Under the pieces are notes generated by a model. The model had not been told where the DNA came from and ran no database searches. It worked only from the letters and a program-made list of their open reading frames with translations. From Rhizobium sophoriradicis (lineage in GTDB: Bacteria; Pseudomonadota; Alphaproteobacteria; Rhizobiales; Rhizobiaceae), in the NCBI RefSeq assembly GCF_003939025.1, contig NZ_RQIH01000004.1, positions 372,001 through 436,000 on the forward strand: a DNA stretch of 64,000 nucleotides, in the 5' to 3' direction. Every line of letters begins with the position of its first letter. The stretch's first letter is position 1. Of the stretch, positions 9,964 through 18,460 are shown in pieces. Made by a program: the position numbers and the translations under genes.

Positions 9964-11130
9964 TTAATTGTTGTTGTTGAGCTGCGCCGGCGCCGGATCG
10001 GCGCCGTTGCCCGTGGCGGGCATGGAATGGCCGTCATGCTGCATGCCGGGCATGTCGGGCATGCCTGGCATGTCGTGTTGCATGCTGCTGCCCCCGGAAT
10101 CGCGCGGCGGCTCGGCCCTTGCCGGAACGCCCGTCGCCGGCACGGTTGCGCCCGGCGCCACGACGCCTTCGTCGGCATGGCGGTTGTCGTATTGCAGCTT
10201 CTCTCGGTTCTCAGCACTTTCCTTGCCGGCGCCGCCCATCATGTCGATGTGCATCATCTCGTTCATGCACATTTTGCCGGGCGTGGCGCACATGTTGAGG
10301 ATGGCGGTGTAAAGATCGGCGTCGGCGCCGGCATAATAACGCACCGGCTCCTTCTCGCTCGGCTTCTCGAGCTTCAGATAGGTGTCGCGGTTGAGCATCG
10401 TGCCCTGCTGCTTGACCTTGGCCACCCAGGCGTCGAAGCCTTCGCGGGTAAGGCCATGAAATTTGAAGCGCATGTGCGAGAAGCCGGCGCCGCTGTAATT
10501 GGCCGAGAAGCCCTCATACTCGCCTTCCTTGTTGATGACGGCGTGCAGCTTCGTCTCCATGCCGGGCATGGCGTAGATCTGCCCGGCGAGCGCCGGGATG
10601 TAGAAGGAGTTCATTACCGAGGAAGCGGTGATCTTGAAATTGATCGGCTGGTCCACCGGGGCGGCCATCTCGTTGACGGTAGCAATGCCGAGTTCGGGAT
10701 AGAAGAACAGCCATTTCCAGTCGAGCGCCACGACTTCGACGGTCAGCGGCTTGGTATCGGCCGGTATGGCGCGCTCCGCATCGAGGCGGTCGAGCGGGCG
10801 GTAGGGATCGAGCTTGTGCGTGGAAATCCAGGTGACGGCGCCGAGCGCAATGATGATCGCCAGGGGTGCAGCCCAGATGACGATTTCGAGCCGGGTCGAA
10901 TGGTGCCATTCCGGGTCGTAGGTCGCGGCCGTGTTGGAGCGGCGGTAGCGCCAGGCGAAGAGCAGCGTCAGGAAGATCACCGGAACGATGATCAGAAGCA
11001 TCAGCACCGTCGAGACGACGATCAGATCGCGCTGTTGCGCGGCGATGTCGCCAGAGGGCGCCATGACCACCATGTTGCATCCTGCCAGGAAAAGCAGCGG
11101 CAAGACGGATAGAAGGCGGGAAAACTTCAT
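9964..11130 (-). CDS. cyoA: Cytochrome o ubiquinol oxidase subunit II with Met/His-rich tail
   Basis: The ATG at 11130 gives a 388-residue lipoprotein-type precursor (LLFLAGC lipobox), two membrane helices and a periplasmic cupredoxin-like domain (ALDWKWLFFYPELGIATVNE; ALAGQIYAMPGMETKL) that lacks the CuA ligands, as expected for a quinol oxidase. After the normal CyoA end there is a long low-complexity tail rich in Met, His, Pro and Asp (HDMPGMPDMPGMQHDGHSM) and a run of Asn. The tail resembles copper-binding Met-motifs. cyoA is the first gene of the operon; its promoter should lie in 11131-11518. Confidence 0.93.
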   Translation of the reverse strand: MKFSRLLSVLPLLFLAGCNMVVMAPSGDIAAQQRDLIVVSTVLMLLIIVPVIFLTLLFAWRYRRSNTAATYDPEWHHSTRLEIVIWAAPLAIIIALGAVTWISTHKLDPYRPLDRLDAERAIPADTKPLTVEVVALDWKWLFFYPELGIATVNEMAAPVDQPINFKITASSVMNSFYIPALAGQIYAMPGMETKLHAVINKEGEYEGFSANYSGAGFSHMRFKFHGLTREGFDAWVAKVKQQGTMLNRDTYLKLEKPSEKEPVRYYAGADADLYTAILNMCATPGKMCMNEMMHIDMMGGAGKESAENREKLQYDNRHADEGVVAPGATVPATGVPARAEPPRDSGGSSMQHDMPGMPDMPGMQHDGHSMPATGNGADPAPAQLNNNN

Positions 11131-11518
11131 GAGTTTTGGCACGTCTCTAAGCTCTTGTTGTTTCGTTTGGTCCGCGACTAAAGCACTGAACCGGATCGCG
11201 ACATGAGGCGGAAGGTCGCAGTGCAGCAAACATGCCGCAATGCGGCAAAAATCATTGGGCGCTAGTACTTCGAAATCCTGATGAAATTAGAAGGATTTTA
11301 GGCGTGCGCATGTCTCAGGCCAATATATCCGCAACAGCCGGTCAGGCCAGCATTCGCAGGGCAAAATCACCGTCCGGATCACGCAAATTTTTCCGTCCCC
11401 GCTTCATTTGAGCCGTGATGATGAACTATTTCAGTCTTACGGACTTGATAAGCCTGCGGGTTTGATCAAGATCACGCTTAAGGCGCCTTGCCGGAAGCGC
11501 CTTAACGAGGAGGCGTTT
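11131..11518. other. Divergent intergenic region between cyoA and the MFS gene
   Basis: The two genes point away from each other across this 388-base stretch, so it should hold both promoters. Near the MFS gene at 11462-11475 is TTGATCAAGATCAC, which matches the FNR/FixK consensus TTGAT-N4-ATCAA at 9 of 10 fixed positions. No other clear element or ORF was seen. Confidence 0.5.
11462..11475 (+). promoter_or_regulatory. FNR/FixK-like box (one mismatch)
   Basis: TTGATcaagATCAC differs from the TTGAT-N4-ATCAA dyad by a single base and lies 44 bases upstream of the MFS start, and also in the region shared with the cyoABCD promoter. An oxygen-responsive CRP/FNR regulator would fit a neighbouring terminal oxidase, but one near-match can arise by chance. 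Confidence 0.35.
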
Positions 11519-12850
11519 ATGGCAACAACATCGCATTACGGACCGTCGTCGTCATCGCTGGAACGCGACGCGCGGCGCATTCACGACGACAAGCCGGTGT
11601 CACCGGGCAGCATCGCCATCGGCGTGGTGATTGGCCGCATGTCGGAATTCTTCGATTTCTTCGTCTACGGCCTCGCCTCGGTCCTGGTTTTTCCGCAGCT
11701 CGTCTTTCCCTTCGCGCCCGACAGGCTGACCGGCACGCTCTATTCCTTCGCCATCTTCTCGCTCGCTTTCCTTGCCCGTCCCGTCGGCTCCGTCGTCTTC
11801 ATGACCATCGACCGGATGTATGGGCGCGGCACGAAGCTGACGATCGCGCTCTTCCTGCTCGGCGGCTCGACCGCCTCGATCGCCTTCCTGCCGGGTTACG
11901 AGGTGATCGGCGTCTGGTCGATTGCTCTCCTGGCGCTCTTCCGTCTCGGACAGGGCTTTGCGCTCGGCGGCGCCTGGGACGGTCTGGCCTCGCTGCTGGC
12001 GCTCAACGCGCCGGCCAATCACCGCGGCTGGTATGCGATGATCCCGCAGCTCGGCGCGCCGATCGGCTTTGCCCTGGCAAGCACGCTGTTCGGTTATTTC
12101 GTCGCCAATCTTTCCAGCGAGGACTTTCTTTCCTGGGGCTGGCGTTATCCCTTCTTCGTCGCCTTCGCGATCAATGTCGTGGCCCTCTTTGCCCGGCTGC
12201 GCCTGGTCATGACCAAGGAATTCGGCACGCTGCTCGAACAGCACGAATTGGAGGCAGCACCGATCCTCGACGTGCTGCGCGTTCATGGCCGCGACATCCT
12301 GATCGGCGCCTTCGTGCCGCTTGCGAGCTTCGCCATGTTCCACCTCGTCACCATCTTCCCGCTCGGCTGGATGAGCCTTTACGGCAATCAGCCGATCGGC
12401 ACCTTCATGGTGGTGCAGGTGGTCGGCGCCATGGTCGGCGTCGTCGCGATCATCGCCTCGGGCCTGATCGCCGACCGCATCGGCCGGCGCGCCCAGCTTG
12501 CCATCTGCGCCGTCATCATCGCCGTCTTCAGCTTTATCGGGCCGACCCTGATCGCATCCGGCAATAACGGCCACGACGCTTTCGTCATCATCGGCTTCGG
12601 CGTGCTCGGCCTGTCCTTCGGCCAGGCGACCGGTTCGATCTCCTCGCGTTTCGGCCGGGGCTATCGTTATACCGGCGCTGCCTTCACCTCGGACCTCGCC
12701 TGGCTGGTCGGCGCCGGCTTCGCACCGCTGGTGGCGCTCAGCCTCTCCAGCCGCTTCGGCCTGACATTCGTCGGCTACTACCTGCTCTCCGGCGCCATCT
12801 GCACGCTGGCCGCACTGGCCTTCAGCAAGGCGCTGGAACAGCGCGAATAG
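11519..12850 (+). CDS. MFS metabolite:H+ symporter
   Basis: A 443-residue protein with about 12 hydrophobic helices. The start at 11519 is set by a strong AACGAGGAGG seven bases upstream; the frame continues 37 codons further up without sense. GRMSEFFDFFVYGLAS near the start and RPVGSVVFMTIDRMYGRGTK in the loop between helices 2 and 3 are typical of the MHS/sugar-porter type (KgtP, ProP, ShiA relatives). RLGQGFALGGAWDG is the helix-4/5 motif. Substrates in this group are organic acids, osmolytes or shikimate; which one applies here cannot be told. Confidence 0.85.
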   Translation: MATTSHYGPSSSSLERDARRIHDDKPVSPGSIAIGVVIGRMSEFFDFFVYGLASVLVFPQLVFPFAPDRLTGTLYSFAIFSLAFLARPVGSVVFMTIDRMYGRGTKLTIALFLLGGSTASIAFLPGYEVIGVWSIALLALFRLGQGFALGGAWDGLASLLALNAPANHRGWYAMIPQLGAPIGFALASTLFGYFVANLSSEDFLSWGWRYPFFVAFAINVVALFARLRLVMTKEFGTLLEQHELEAAPILDVLRVHGRDILIGAFVPLASFAMFHLVTIFPLGWMSLYGNQPIGTFMVVQVVGAMVGVVAIIASGLIADRIGRRAQLAICAVIIAVFSFIGPTLIASGNNGHDAFVIIGFGVLGLSFGQATGSISSRFGRGYRYTGAAFTSDLAWLVGAGFAPLVALSLSSRFGLTFVGYYLLSGAICTLAALAFSKALEQRE

Positions 12851-12868
12851 GCGAGGCGTCGCGGCCCG

Positions 12869-13001
12869 CCCCTCATCCGCCTGCCGGCACCTTCTCCCCG
12901 CTTGCGGGGAGAAGGTGATATGCCGCGACCTTTCCGTCACTCGCCAACCTCTCGCAGGGCACGTCCCCTCTCCCCGTTTTTACGGGGACAGGGTGAGGGG
13001 C
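12869..13001. repeat. RIME1-type palindromic intergenic repeat, copy A
   Basis: The element starts with CCCCTCATCC, contains the hairpin cttctccccgc/gcggggagaag and ends in an inverse GGGTGAGGGG, with a second hairpin (tccccg/cgggga). The same modules recur at 28837, 45146 and 47886. This matches the Rhizobium-specific intergenic mosaic elements known from rhizobial genomes. Confidence 0.8.
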
Positions 13002-13095
13002 AGCCATCGGCACGAATCTGCCCAATTCCAATTATTGACTGCATTGCAATTTATAATTAAATGCATATCCTTGTCGGCCGCAACGAGGATATGCC

Positions 13096-13557
13096 ATGAC
13101 CGCGGAAACCATCGATCATTCGACCCTTTCCCGTCTTGTCGAAGCCGGCGCCGTCGATGCCGCCCATGTCGTAGGCAAGACCGGCGGCTGGTCCGTCGTC
13201 ATCCGCTACGGCAAGGCCGAGCGCCCGCTTGCCGCCCAGCGCAGCCGGCAGGTGCGCCTGTTCAAGCGCATGGATACCCTGGTGTCTTATCTCAAGGATG
13301 TCGGGATCTCGCAGTTCGATGTCGATGCGGCCGATTACATTTCCGAGACGGCACCGCGGCCGGATCGGGCCGCCGCTCTGCGTCGTACCCACGAGGCGGC
13401 GGAATACGACAAGTGGTTCCGCGAACAGGTCGAAGAAGCGATCCGGGAAGCCGATGATCCGAACGCGGTCTGGATCAGTGCGCAGGATGCCGAAGAGCGT
13501 ATGGATAAGCTTCGGGCCGAACTGCTCGCGCAGCTGCACTCCGGAGATAAAGCTTGA
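13096..13557 (+). CDS. Antitoxin-like protein of a ParE/RelE-type pair
   Basis: A 153-residue acidic protein in two parts: an N-terminal half (about 1-75) with basic residues (GGWSVVIRYGKAERPLAAQRSRQVRLFKRMDTLVSYL) and a charged helical C-terminal half (KWFREQVEEAIREADD, EERMDKLRAELLAQL). The C-terminal half resembles the toxin-wrapping helix of ParD/RelB-like antitoxins. It overlaps the toxin gene by four bases (TTGA), as coupled toxin-antitoxin genes do. The upstream 13020-13095 is AT-rich, with TTGACT (13035) and an inverted repeat TGCATT-N14-AATGCA (13040-13065) that could be an autoregulatory operator. The assignment rests mainly on context. Confidence 0.65.
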   Translation: MTAETIDHSTLSRLVEAGAVDAAHVVGKTGGWSVVIRYGKAERPLAAQRSRQVRLFKRMDTLVSYLKDVGISQFDVDAADYISETAPRPDRAAALRRTHEAAEYDKWFREQVEEAIREADDPNAVWISAQDAEERMDKLRAELLAQLHSGDKA

Positions 13558-13844
13558 TTGTCAGATGGCTGGCTCAGGCTCTTGTGGACCGGGAAAGGCA
13601 GATCCGCCACATCTTTACCCAGAATCCAAACGCCGCGATCGCATTGGATGATGTTATCCGGCATCAGGCCAAAATGCTCGCCGATCACCCCGAAGCAGGA
13701 CGCAGCGGTCGTCTCAAGGGAACACGGGAATTGGTCATTCCGCGCACCGCATTTCTGCTGATCTATCGCATCGACAGAAAGGCACAGAGGGTGGAAATAT
13801 TGCGCCTTCTTCATGGCGCCCAGCAATGGCCGCCGAGACTCTGA
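13554..13844 (+). CDS. ParE/RelE-superfamily toxin
   Basis: A 96-residue protein starting at a TTG that overlaps the antitoxin stop. The body reads as a ParE/RelE toxin: helical N-terminus (LAQALVDRERQIRHIFTQNP), HQAKMLADHPEAGRSGRLKGTRELVI, then ALLIYRI-like beta strands (TAFLLIYRIDRKAQRVEILRLLHGAQQWP). The motif (R)ILRLLHGAQQWP is characteristic of ParE toxins. Such proteins poison DNA gyrase or cut mRNA at ribosomes; which applies here is not visible. Confidence 0.82.
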   Translation: MIVRWLAQALVDRERQIRHIFTQNPNAAIALDDVIRHQAKMLADHPEAGRSGRLKGTRELVIPRTAFLLIYRIDRKAQRVEILRLLHGAQQWPPRL

Positions 13845-13853
13845 AAAGCGTTT

Positions 13854-14321
13854 TTACTGCGCCATCTGCGGCTGCTTGGCCGCCCGCGCCGCAGTCAGTT
13901 CCGCGGTGGTGTGGTTCAGGCGGTCGGCGAGCACGCGCATGATTTCGACGGCCATTTCGGGGAAGTCGCTGAGCAGCTTCAGGAAGTGCTCCTTGCTGAT
14001 GCGCAGCACTTCGAGCGGCGAGGTGGCGCGCACCGTTGCCGTGCGCGAGACGTCGCAGAGGATGGCGATTTCGCCGACGATGGAATTGAGCTCGACGTCG
14101 GCGACCTTGATCTCGCCGGCCGGCGAGGAGACGATGATGTCGGCGCTGCCGGAGAGAATGACATAGGCGGCGTCGCCGACATCACCCTGATGGAAGAGAT
14201 CCTGACCGGCTTTGTAGGTCATGCGGTCGGAGGTGAAGGCCAAAAGCTTGAGCTTTGCCGGCGCTATCCTCGAAAAGATCGGCACCCGTCGCAGCATTTC
14301 GACTTCGTCTCTCAACAGCAT
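13854..14321 (-). CDS. Single-domain cyclic-nucleotide-binding protein
   Basis: A 155-residue protein made of one cNMP-binding domain: PIFSRIAPAKLKLLAF, FHQGDVGDAAYVILSGSADI, and a phosphate-binding cassette GEIAILCDVSRTATVRA in which the Arg that contacts the cyclic phosphate is present. A helix and a short tail follow, but there is no HTH, so it is not a CRP-type regulator. It lies 98 bases downstream of the degenerate ABC protein on the same strand and is the last gene of that cluster. It probably senses cAMP or cGMP for the cluster, or acts as a partner domain in trans. Confidence 0.85.
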   Translation of the reverse strand: MLLRDEVEMLRRVPIFSRIAPAKLKLLAFTSDRMTYKAGQDLFHQGDVGDAAYVILSGSADIIVSSPAGEIKVADVELNSIVGEIAILCDVSRTATVRATSPLEVLRISKEHFLKLLSDFPEMAVEIMRVLADRLNHTTAELTAARAAKQPQMAQ

Positions 14322-14419
14322 GAGCGTTTCAATCCCCTGGCGCAGGGTTCTTCGAACCAGACGCCTTAAATTCCCGGCATTCCCTAGGGAACGCCTACCA
14401 TCGCCGCTCCCATAGAATA

Positions 14420-17134
14420 TTACGATAACAGTTCCTTGAACATACCGTTTTTCTCGGAAAGTTCCGGATAGTTCCCGGCCTCGGCCAGGCCGCCGCGGTC
14501 GAAGAGCAGGATCCGGTCGAACATCTCGGCGAGCCGCGCATTGGAAAGCACCCAGACGATCGCCGGCCGCTCGCCTTCCTTGTGCAGGTCTTCGATGATG
14601 TTGCGGGTGATCTGGTCCTGGACGCGCTGATCGAGCGCCGACAGCGGCCGGTTGAAGATGAAATAGTCCGAACGCTTCAGCAGTGCGCGGGCCAGGTTCA
14701 GCTTCTGCCGCTGCACCATGGTCAGGCGTTTGCCGCCCGAGCCGACGTCGAATTCGAGCCCGATCGACAGCACATCGTCATAAAGGTCGAGGGCATCGAA
14801 GAGTTCGCCCATGATGGCACGGATGCGGTCGGAGGCGTCGGCTTGCTGATAGGCGATGCGGCCGAACAGCACATTGTCCATCAGGCTGGCCGACGGCGTG
14901 AAACGTTCGGCGTCGTAACGCTCGATCAGCTCGGCGAGATCGGCCGGAATATGGGCGTGGAACTGCTTGCGGGCGCTGACGATCTTGTCCATCAGCTCGT
15001 CGGTCAGCAAACCGAAGCGATGCCGCGGCTCGATATAGGCGAAGCTCAGGCGGATGATGGCCGAGCGTTCCTCGGGGGTGGCATCCTCGAAGCGGCGGCT
15101 CTGCAGCTTTTGCAGCAGCGCCTGGTAGGTCGGAATATCGTCCGCCGTCATGAAGGTCAGCTGCTGGAAGAAAGGATGATCCGGCGGCAGGTCATGGAAG
15201 AGCTCGACGGCGTTCTCGGCGATCTCGAGGCCCATGGCGTAGAGATCGGTGCTCAAGCCCGTCTCACGGAAGAGCTGCTGGAAATAGGGATGGGCGGCCA
15301 GCCTGCGGTTGGTCATCAGCGGCCGCTTCATGGTGCCGAAGAGCAGGTTTTCGCCGACTGTCGCCTGGGCATTGTAGGTATCGAAATCGAAAGGCACGAC
15401 GATACCGTCGAGCCCCTCATCACGCAGCCGGTCCCTGAGCGAGGCACGCAGCGCCACGACATGGTCGCTGACGGCCACATGCACGTCGGTGTTGACGTTG
15501 GAGCGCAGCGCCAGATCGAGAATGTCCTGCGAGATCAGCACGGCGTCGAGCACCGGGCGGATCGCTTTCAACAGATCCTCCGGTCCGTTGGCGCCGGCCG
15601 CCTTGTAGTCCACCCAGTCGCTGTTGAGGTCGAGCGTCGGATTGCCGGCCTTCACCGCCTCGGCCGAATGCCACTTATACTCGAGCGCCTCCTTCTCGTC
15701 GTAGACGGGATCGGTCATCGGCGCGTGCTTGAGGCCGTAGAGCAGATTGCTGGCGAGCGAGCCATGGAAGAAGAAGGTGTCGGCCGAGGCGTAGGAGATG
15801 CGCCGGCCGGTGATCGATTCCGGCAGCTCCAGCAGGTCGCGGCCGTCGATGGTGATGCGGCCGGAATCGGGCCATATCATCCGGCCGAGCGCTTCGGCGA
15901 AGGCTTCCGCGCCGCTGCCGTTCGGGCCGACGATCGCCACCGTCTCGTTCGGCTTGATCTCGGCCGAGACGTGGTCGACGAGGCGGGCGCCGCTGTCGTC
16001 GGAAAGCGTCAGGTTGGTGACGACGAGGGCGCTCGTCAACGCGCCGACGGGGGCGGTGGCCAGTTCCTGAATACGGCTGTCGATCAGCGGCTCGACGTTG
16101 AACTGTTCGTAGACCTGCTGGTACTTCACCTGCACGTCCTGGCGCATCTGGTCCCAGTCGATCAGTTCCTTCAGCGGCCCGGGCAGATCCTTGTAGGCTG
16201 ATATGACGGCGACGAGCTGACCGATGTCGAGGCGGCCCTGCAGCGCCAGATAACCGCCGATCGCGTAGAACAGGAAAGGCGTGACCTGGGCGAGGAAGTT
16301 GTTGATGAACTTCACCAGGAATTTCCACTGGTAAAGGTCGTAGCGGATCGAGAAGATGCGGCCGAGCCGCGAGGCGATGTCGGCGCGTTCGAGGTTGGAG
16401 GTGTCGTTGCCGTGGATCGTGCCGATGCCCTCGACGATTTCTCCGACGCGGCCGGACAGCTCGCGCGCCGTCAGCTGCCGCTGGCGGCCAAGCTCCAGCA
16501 GGCGTTTCCTCATGCGCGGAATGACGACCGCCTGAACGCCGACGATGCCGGCGGCGATCATGCCGAGCCAGAAATTCTGCACGATGATGAAGGCGAGGGC
16601 GGTGATCGCTTGACCGCCGAGAAGAGCGGGCGAGACGAAGGCGTCGCCGGTGAAGCCGCCCATCGGCTCCACCTCGTCCTTGATCATGGTGGCGATCTCG
16701 GCCGATTTCACCCGCTTGAAATGCGCAGGCGGGAAACGCAGGACCCGGTCGATCAGCTCGAAGCGGATGCGCCGCAGCATGCGTTCGCCGAGCCGGCCCT
16801 TATAGGTGTTGATATAGAATTTGAAGAGGCCGTTCAGCACCACCAACGCCAGGAACACCAGGCTGAGAGCCATCAGCATCTGGAAACGATTGAGCTCTAC
16901 GCCCTGGAAGAATTCGACATGGCCGATCAGCGGAATGTCGTAGGCGATATGCATGAATCTCTGAGTTGCGCCAGGCCCTTCGAAGCCGTCGCCCTGGATC
17001 GGTCCGTTGACGATCTGCTTCGGTAGGTCGAATGACAGAAAATAAGGCACCATCGAGGCGGCGACGACAGCCAGAATCCACAGCTGCTGCAGCCGCGTGT
17101 TCTTCCAGATGTAGCGGGCAAGGCTTTTTTCCAT
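14420..17134 (-). CDS. ABC-exporter-like protein with degenerate ATPase motifs
   Basis: A 904-residue protein. Residues about 15-330 are a type-I exporter membrane domain (ILAVVAASMVPYFLSF; FKRVKSAEIATMIKDEVEPMGGF; GRVGEIVEGIGTIHG). The C-terminal region (from about 370) aligns with an exporter ATPase domain, but Walker A is GPNGSGAEAF (Ala409, Glu410 where Lys and Ser/Thr are needed). The signature LSGGQ position reads LTMVQ. Walker B reads YFIFNRPLSALD (Asn828, Arg829 for Asp and catalytic Glu). The H-loop His is missing (VLSNARL). Between Walker A and the signature sits about 400 residues instead of about 110, with three (S/E/D)N(L/V)L(F/Y)G segments. It should bind or hydrolyse ATP poorly, if at all. 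It sits between three glycosyltransferases upstream and a cNMP-binding protein downstream. Confidence 0.85.
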   Translation of the reverse strand: MEKSLARYIWKNTRLQQLWILAVVAASMVPYFLSFDLPKQIVNGPIQGDGFEGPGATQRFMHIAYDIPLIGHVEFFQGVELNRFQMLMALSLVFLALVVLNGLFKFYINTYKGRLGERMLRRIRFELIDRVLRFPPAHFKRVKSAEIATMIKDEVEPMGGFTGDAFVSPALLGGQAITALAFIIVQNFWLGMIAAGIVGVQAVVIPRMRKRLLELGRQRQLTARELSGRVGEIVEGIGTIHGNDTSNLERADIASRLGRIFSIRYDLYQWKFLVKFINNFLAQVTPFLFYAIGGYLALQGRLDIGQLVAVISAYKDLPGPLKELIDWDQMRQDVQVKYQQVYEQFNVEPLIDSRIQELATAPVGALTSALVVTNLTLSDDSGARLVDHVSAEIKPNETVAIVGPNGSGAEAFAEALGRMIWPDSGRITIDGRDLLELPESITGRRISYASADTFFFHGSLASNLLYGLKHAPMTDPVYDEKEALEYKWHSAEAVKAGNPTLDLNSDWVDYKAAGANGPEDLLKAIRPVLDAVLISQDILDLALRSNVNTDVHVAVSDHVVALRASLRDRLRDEGLDGIVVPFDFDTYNAQATVGENLLFGTMKRPLMTNRRLAAHPYFQQLFRETGLSTDLYAMGLEIAENAVELFHDLPPDHPFFQQLTFMTADDIPTYQALLQKLQSRRFEDATPEERSAIIRLSFAYIEPRHRFGLLTDELMDKIVSARKQFHAHIPADLAELIERYDAERFTPSASLMDNVLFGRIAYQQADASDRIRAIMGELFDALDLYDDVLSIGLEFDVGSGGKRLTMVQRQKLNLARALLKRSDYFIFNRPLSALDQRVQDQITRNIIEDLHKEGERPAIVWVLSNARLAEMFDRILLFDRGGLAEAGNYPELSEKNGMFKELLS

Positions 17135-17299
17135 GGCTAACCGTCAGCTTGCTGGGAAATTCCGAAGGCGCGATCCGGGCGCCGGAACGGGAGAAATCCT
17201 TGAGAACGAACCATGCAGCCGGACCGCCGATATCGCAATGAAAACAAGGCGAAGCCACCGGCTGCAGAAAGGCCGATTCTCGCCGGACTTTTGCTTATA

Positions 17300-18460
17300 T
17301 CACAGGAATTTTGAATTAGGCGAGCTATTCGCAATCATCGAGCGAATGATGCCGGCGGTTTTCTCCGCACCGTCGAGATCGAGCGATACCTGTTCCCGCC
17401 GAGGTGCTGCGAGCGCCTTTTCGACGGCCTGTTTCACAAGGGCAGAGGTCAGCCCGTTTTCCGGCAGGATGTCGGCGAGGCCAAGCGCCTGCAGCCGTTC
17501 GGCGCGCACCGTCTGCTCGGTCTCGCCGCCGGCGACGAAGGGGATGAGGATCGCCCGACACTGACTGCGCATGAGGTCGCCGACCGTGTTGTAGCCGGCC
17601 TGCGAGATCGAGACCCTGGCGGCGCGCAGCAGCGAGGGAAAATCCTTGCGGAAGCGCACCAGCGTCACGTTTGCGGCCGTCTCCCGCGACAGCGCGGTGA
17701 AATCAGCCTCGGGCAGGTTGGGCCCCGCGATCAGCAGCCAGCGAAGATTGTCCGGCATGAGCGCTGCCGCCGCTTTCGCCGCGCCGATCAGTTCGGCGCC
17801 GACGGCGCCGCCGCCCGCTGAGGCGATGATATCGAATGTTTCGGTCGGTTCGGGCGCCGGCGGCGGGGTGACGAGCCCGGTATAACGTACCCTGTCGGCA
17901 ATCGCTGCCGTCAACGGGAAGGTGTCCTCGAGCTTGATGAAGGCGGGATCGCCATGGACGAGCACGGCGTCGAAATGATCACTGACCAGGGCTGCGGTTT
18001 CCGCATCGCGGCCGGCCTTGCGGTTTTCCTGCAGGATGTCGCGTACCGAACTCAGCAGTTTTGGCCGCGGTTCGGCCGTTTCGACCGCCGCGAGCAGCGG
18101 CAGCAGTTCGAAGCGCATCTGCCGGCGGCCGAAGGGGAAGGCTTCGATGATGACGACATCGGGCCTTGCGGCATGAAAGGCCTCGAGCAGCAGGTCGCGG
18201 CGGGCATGGAGGAAATCCTCGCCGGCGGGGCGGCCTCCGGCATCGGCGAGGCCGGAAAAGCCGGCATTGCTGGCGACGACCGCCGGCAGTGCCACGGTCT
18301 TGACGCCCTCGCCTGGAAAGCCCGGTACCGGCAAGCCGCCGGTCACCACGGTGACGTCGAATCCGTCTTTGACGAGGGCATTGGCGATGCGGCTGGCGCG
18401 GGCAATGTGGCCGATGCCGAGCAGGTGCTGGACGTAGAAGAAGATGCGCGGTGCAGTCAT
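17300..18460 (-). CDS. Glycosyltransferase, MurG-like (COG4671 type)
   Basis: A 386-residue GT-B protein. The N-terminal motif IFFYVQHLLGIGHIARASRI carries the GxGH loop seen in MurG and related UDP-sugar transferases. The C-terminal donor site is near SISQAGYNTVGDLMRSQCRAILIPFVAGGETEQTVRAERL, with the typical QAGYNT and GGETEQ motifs. No membrane segment is visible. The start is set by an ATGA overlap with the preceding glycosyltransferase stop, in preference to an ATG five codons upstream. It is the third gene of the leftward cluster, 165 bases before the ABC-like gene. Sugar donor and acceptor are unknown. Confidence 0.8.
   Translation of the reverse strand: MTAPRIFFYVQHLLGIGHIARASRIANALVKDGFDVTVVTGGLPVPGFPGEGVKTVALPAVVASNAGFSGLADAGGRPAGEDFLHARRDLLLEAFHAARPDVVIIEAFPFGRRQMRFELLPLLAAVETAEPRPKLLSSVRDILQENRKAGRDAETAALVSDHFDAVLVHGDPAFIKLEDTFPLTAAIADRVRYTGLVTPPPAPEPTETFDIIASAGGGAVGAELIGAAKAAAALMPDNLRWLLIAGPNLPEADFTALSRETAANVTLVRFRKDFPSLLRAARVSISQAGYNTVGDLMRSQCRAILIPFVAGGETEQTVRAERLQALGLADILPENGLTSALVKQAVEKALAAPRREQVSLDLDGAEKTAGIIRSMIANSSPNSKFL

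Noticed and set aside
7774..11112. A very long open frame (+) running opposite cyoA, cyoB and cyoC
   Set aside because: It is antisense to confirmed oxidase genes, and its product is a low-complexity mix of Asp, His, Gly and Arg. GC-rich coding DNA often leaves the opposite frame open.
12869..13001. Possible CRISPR or attachment site at the repeats
   Set aside because: The copies are mosaic palindromes at separate sites, not regularly spaced direct repeats with unique spacers.
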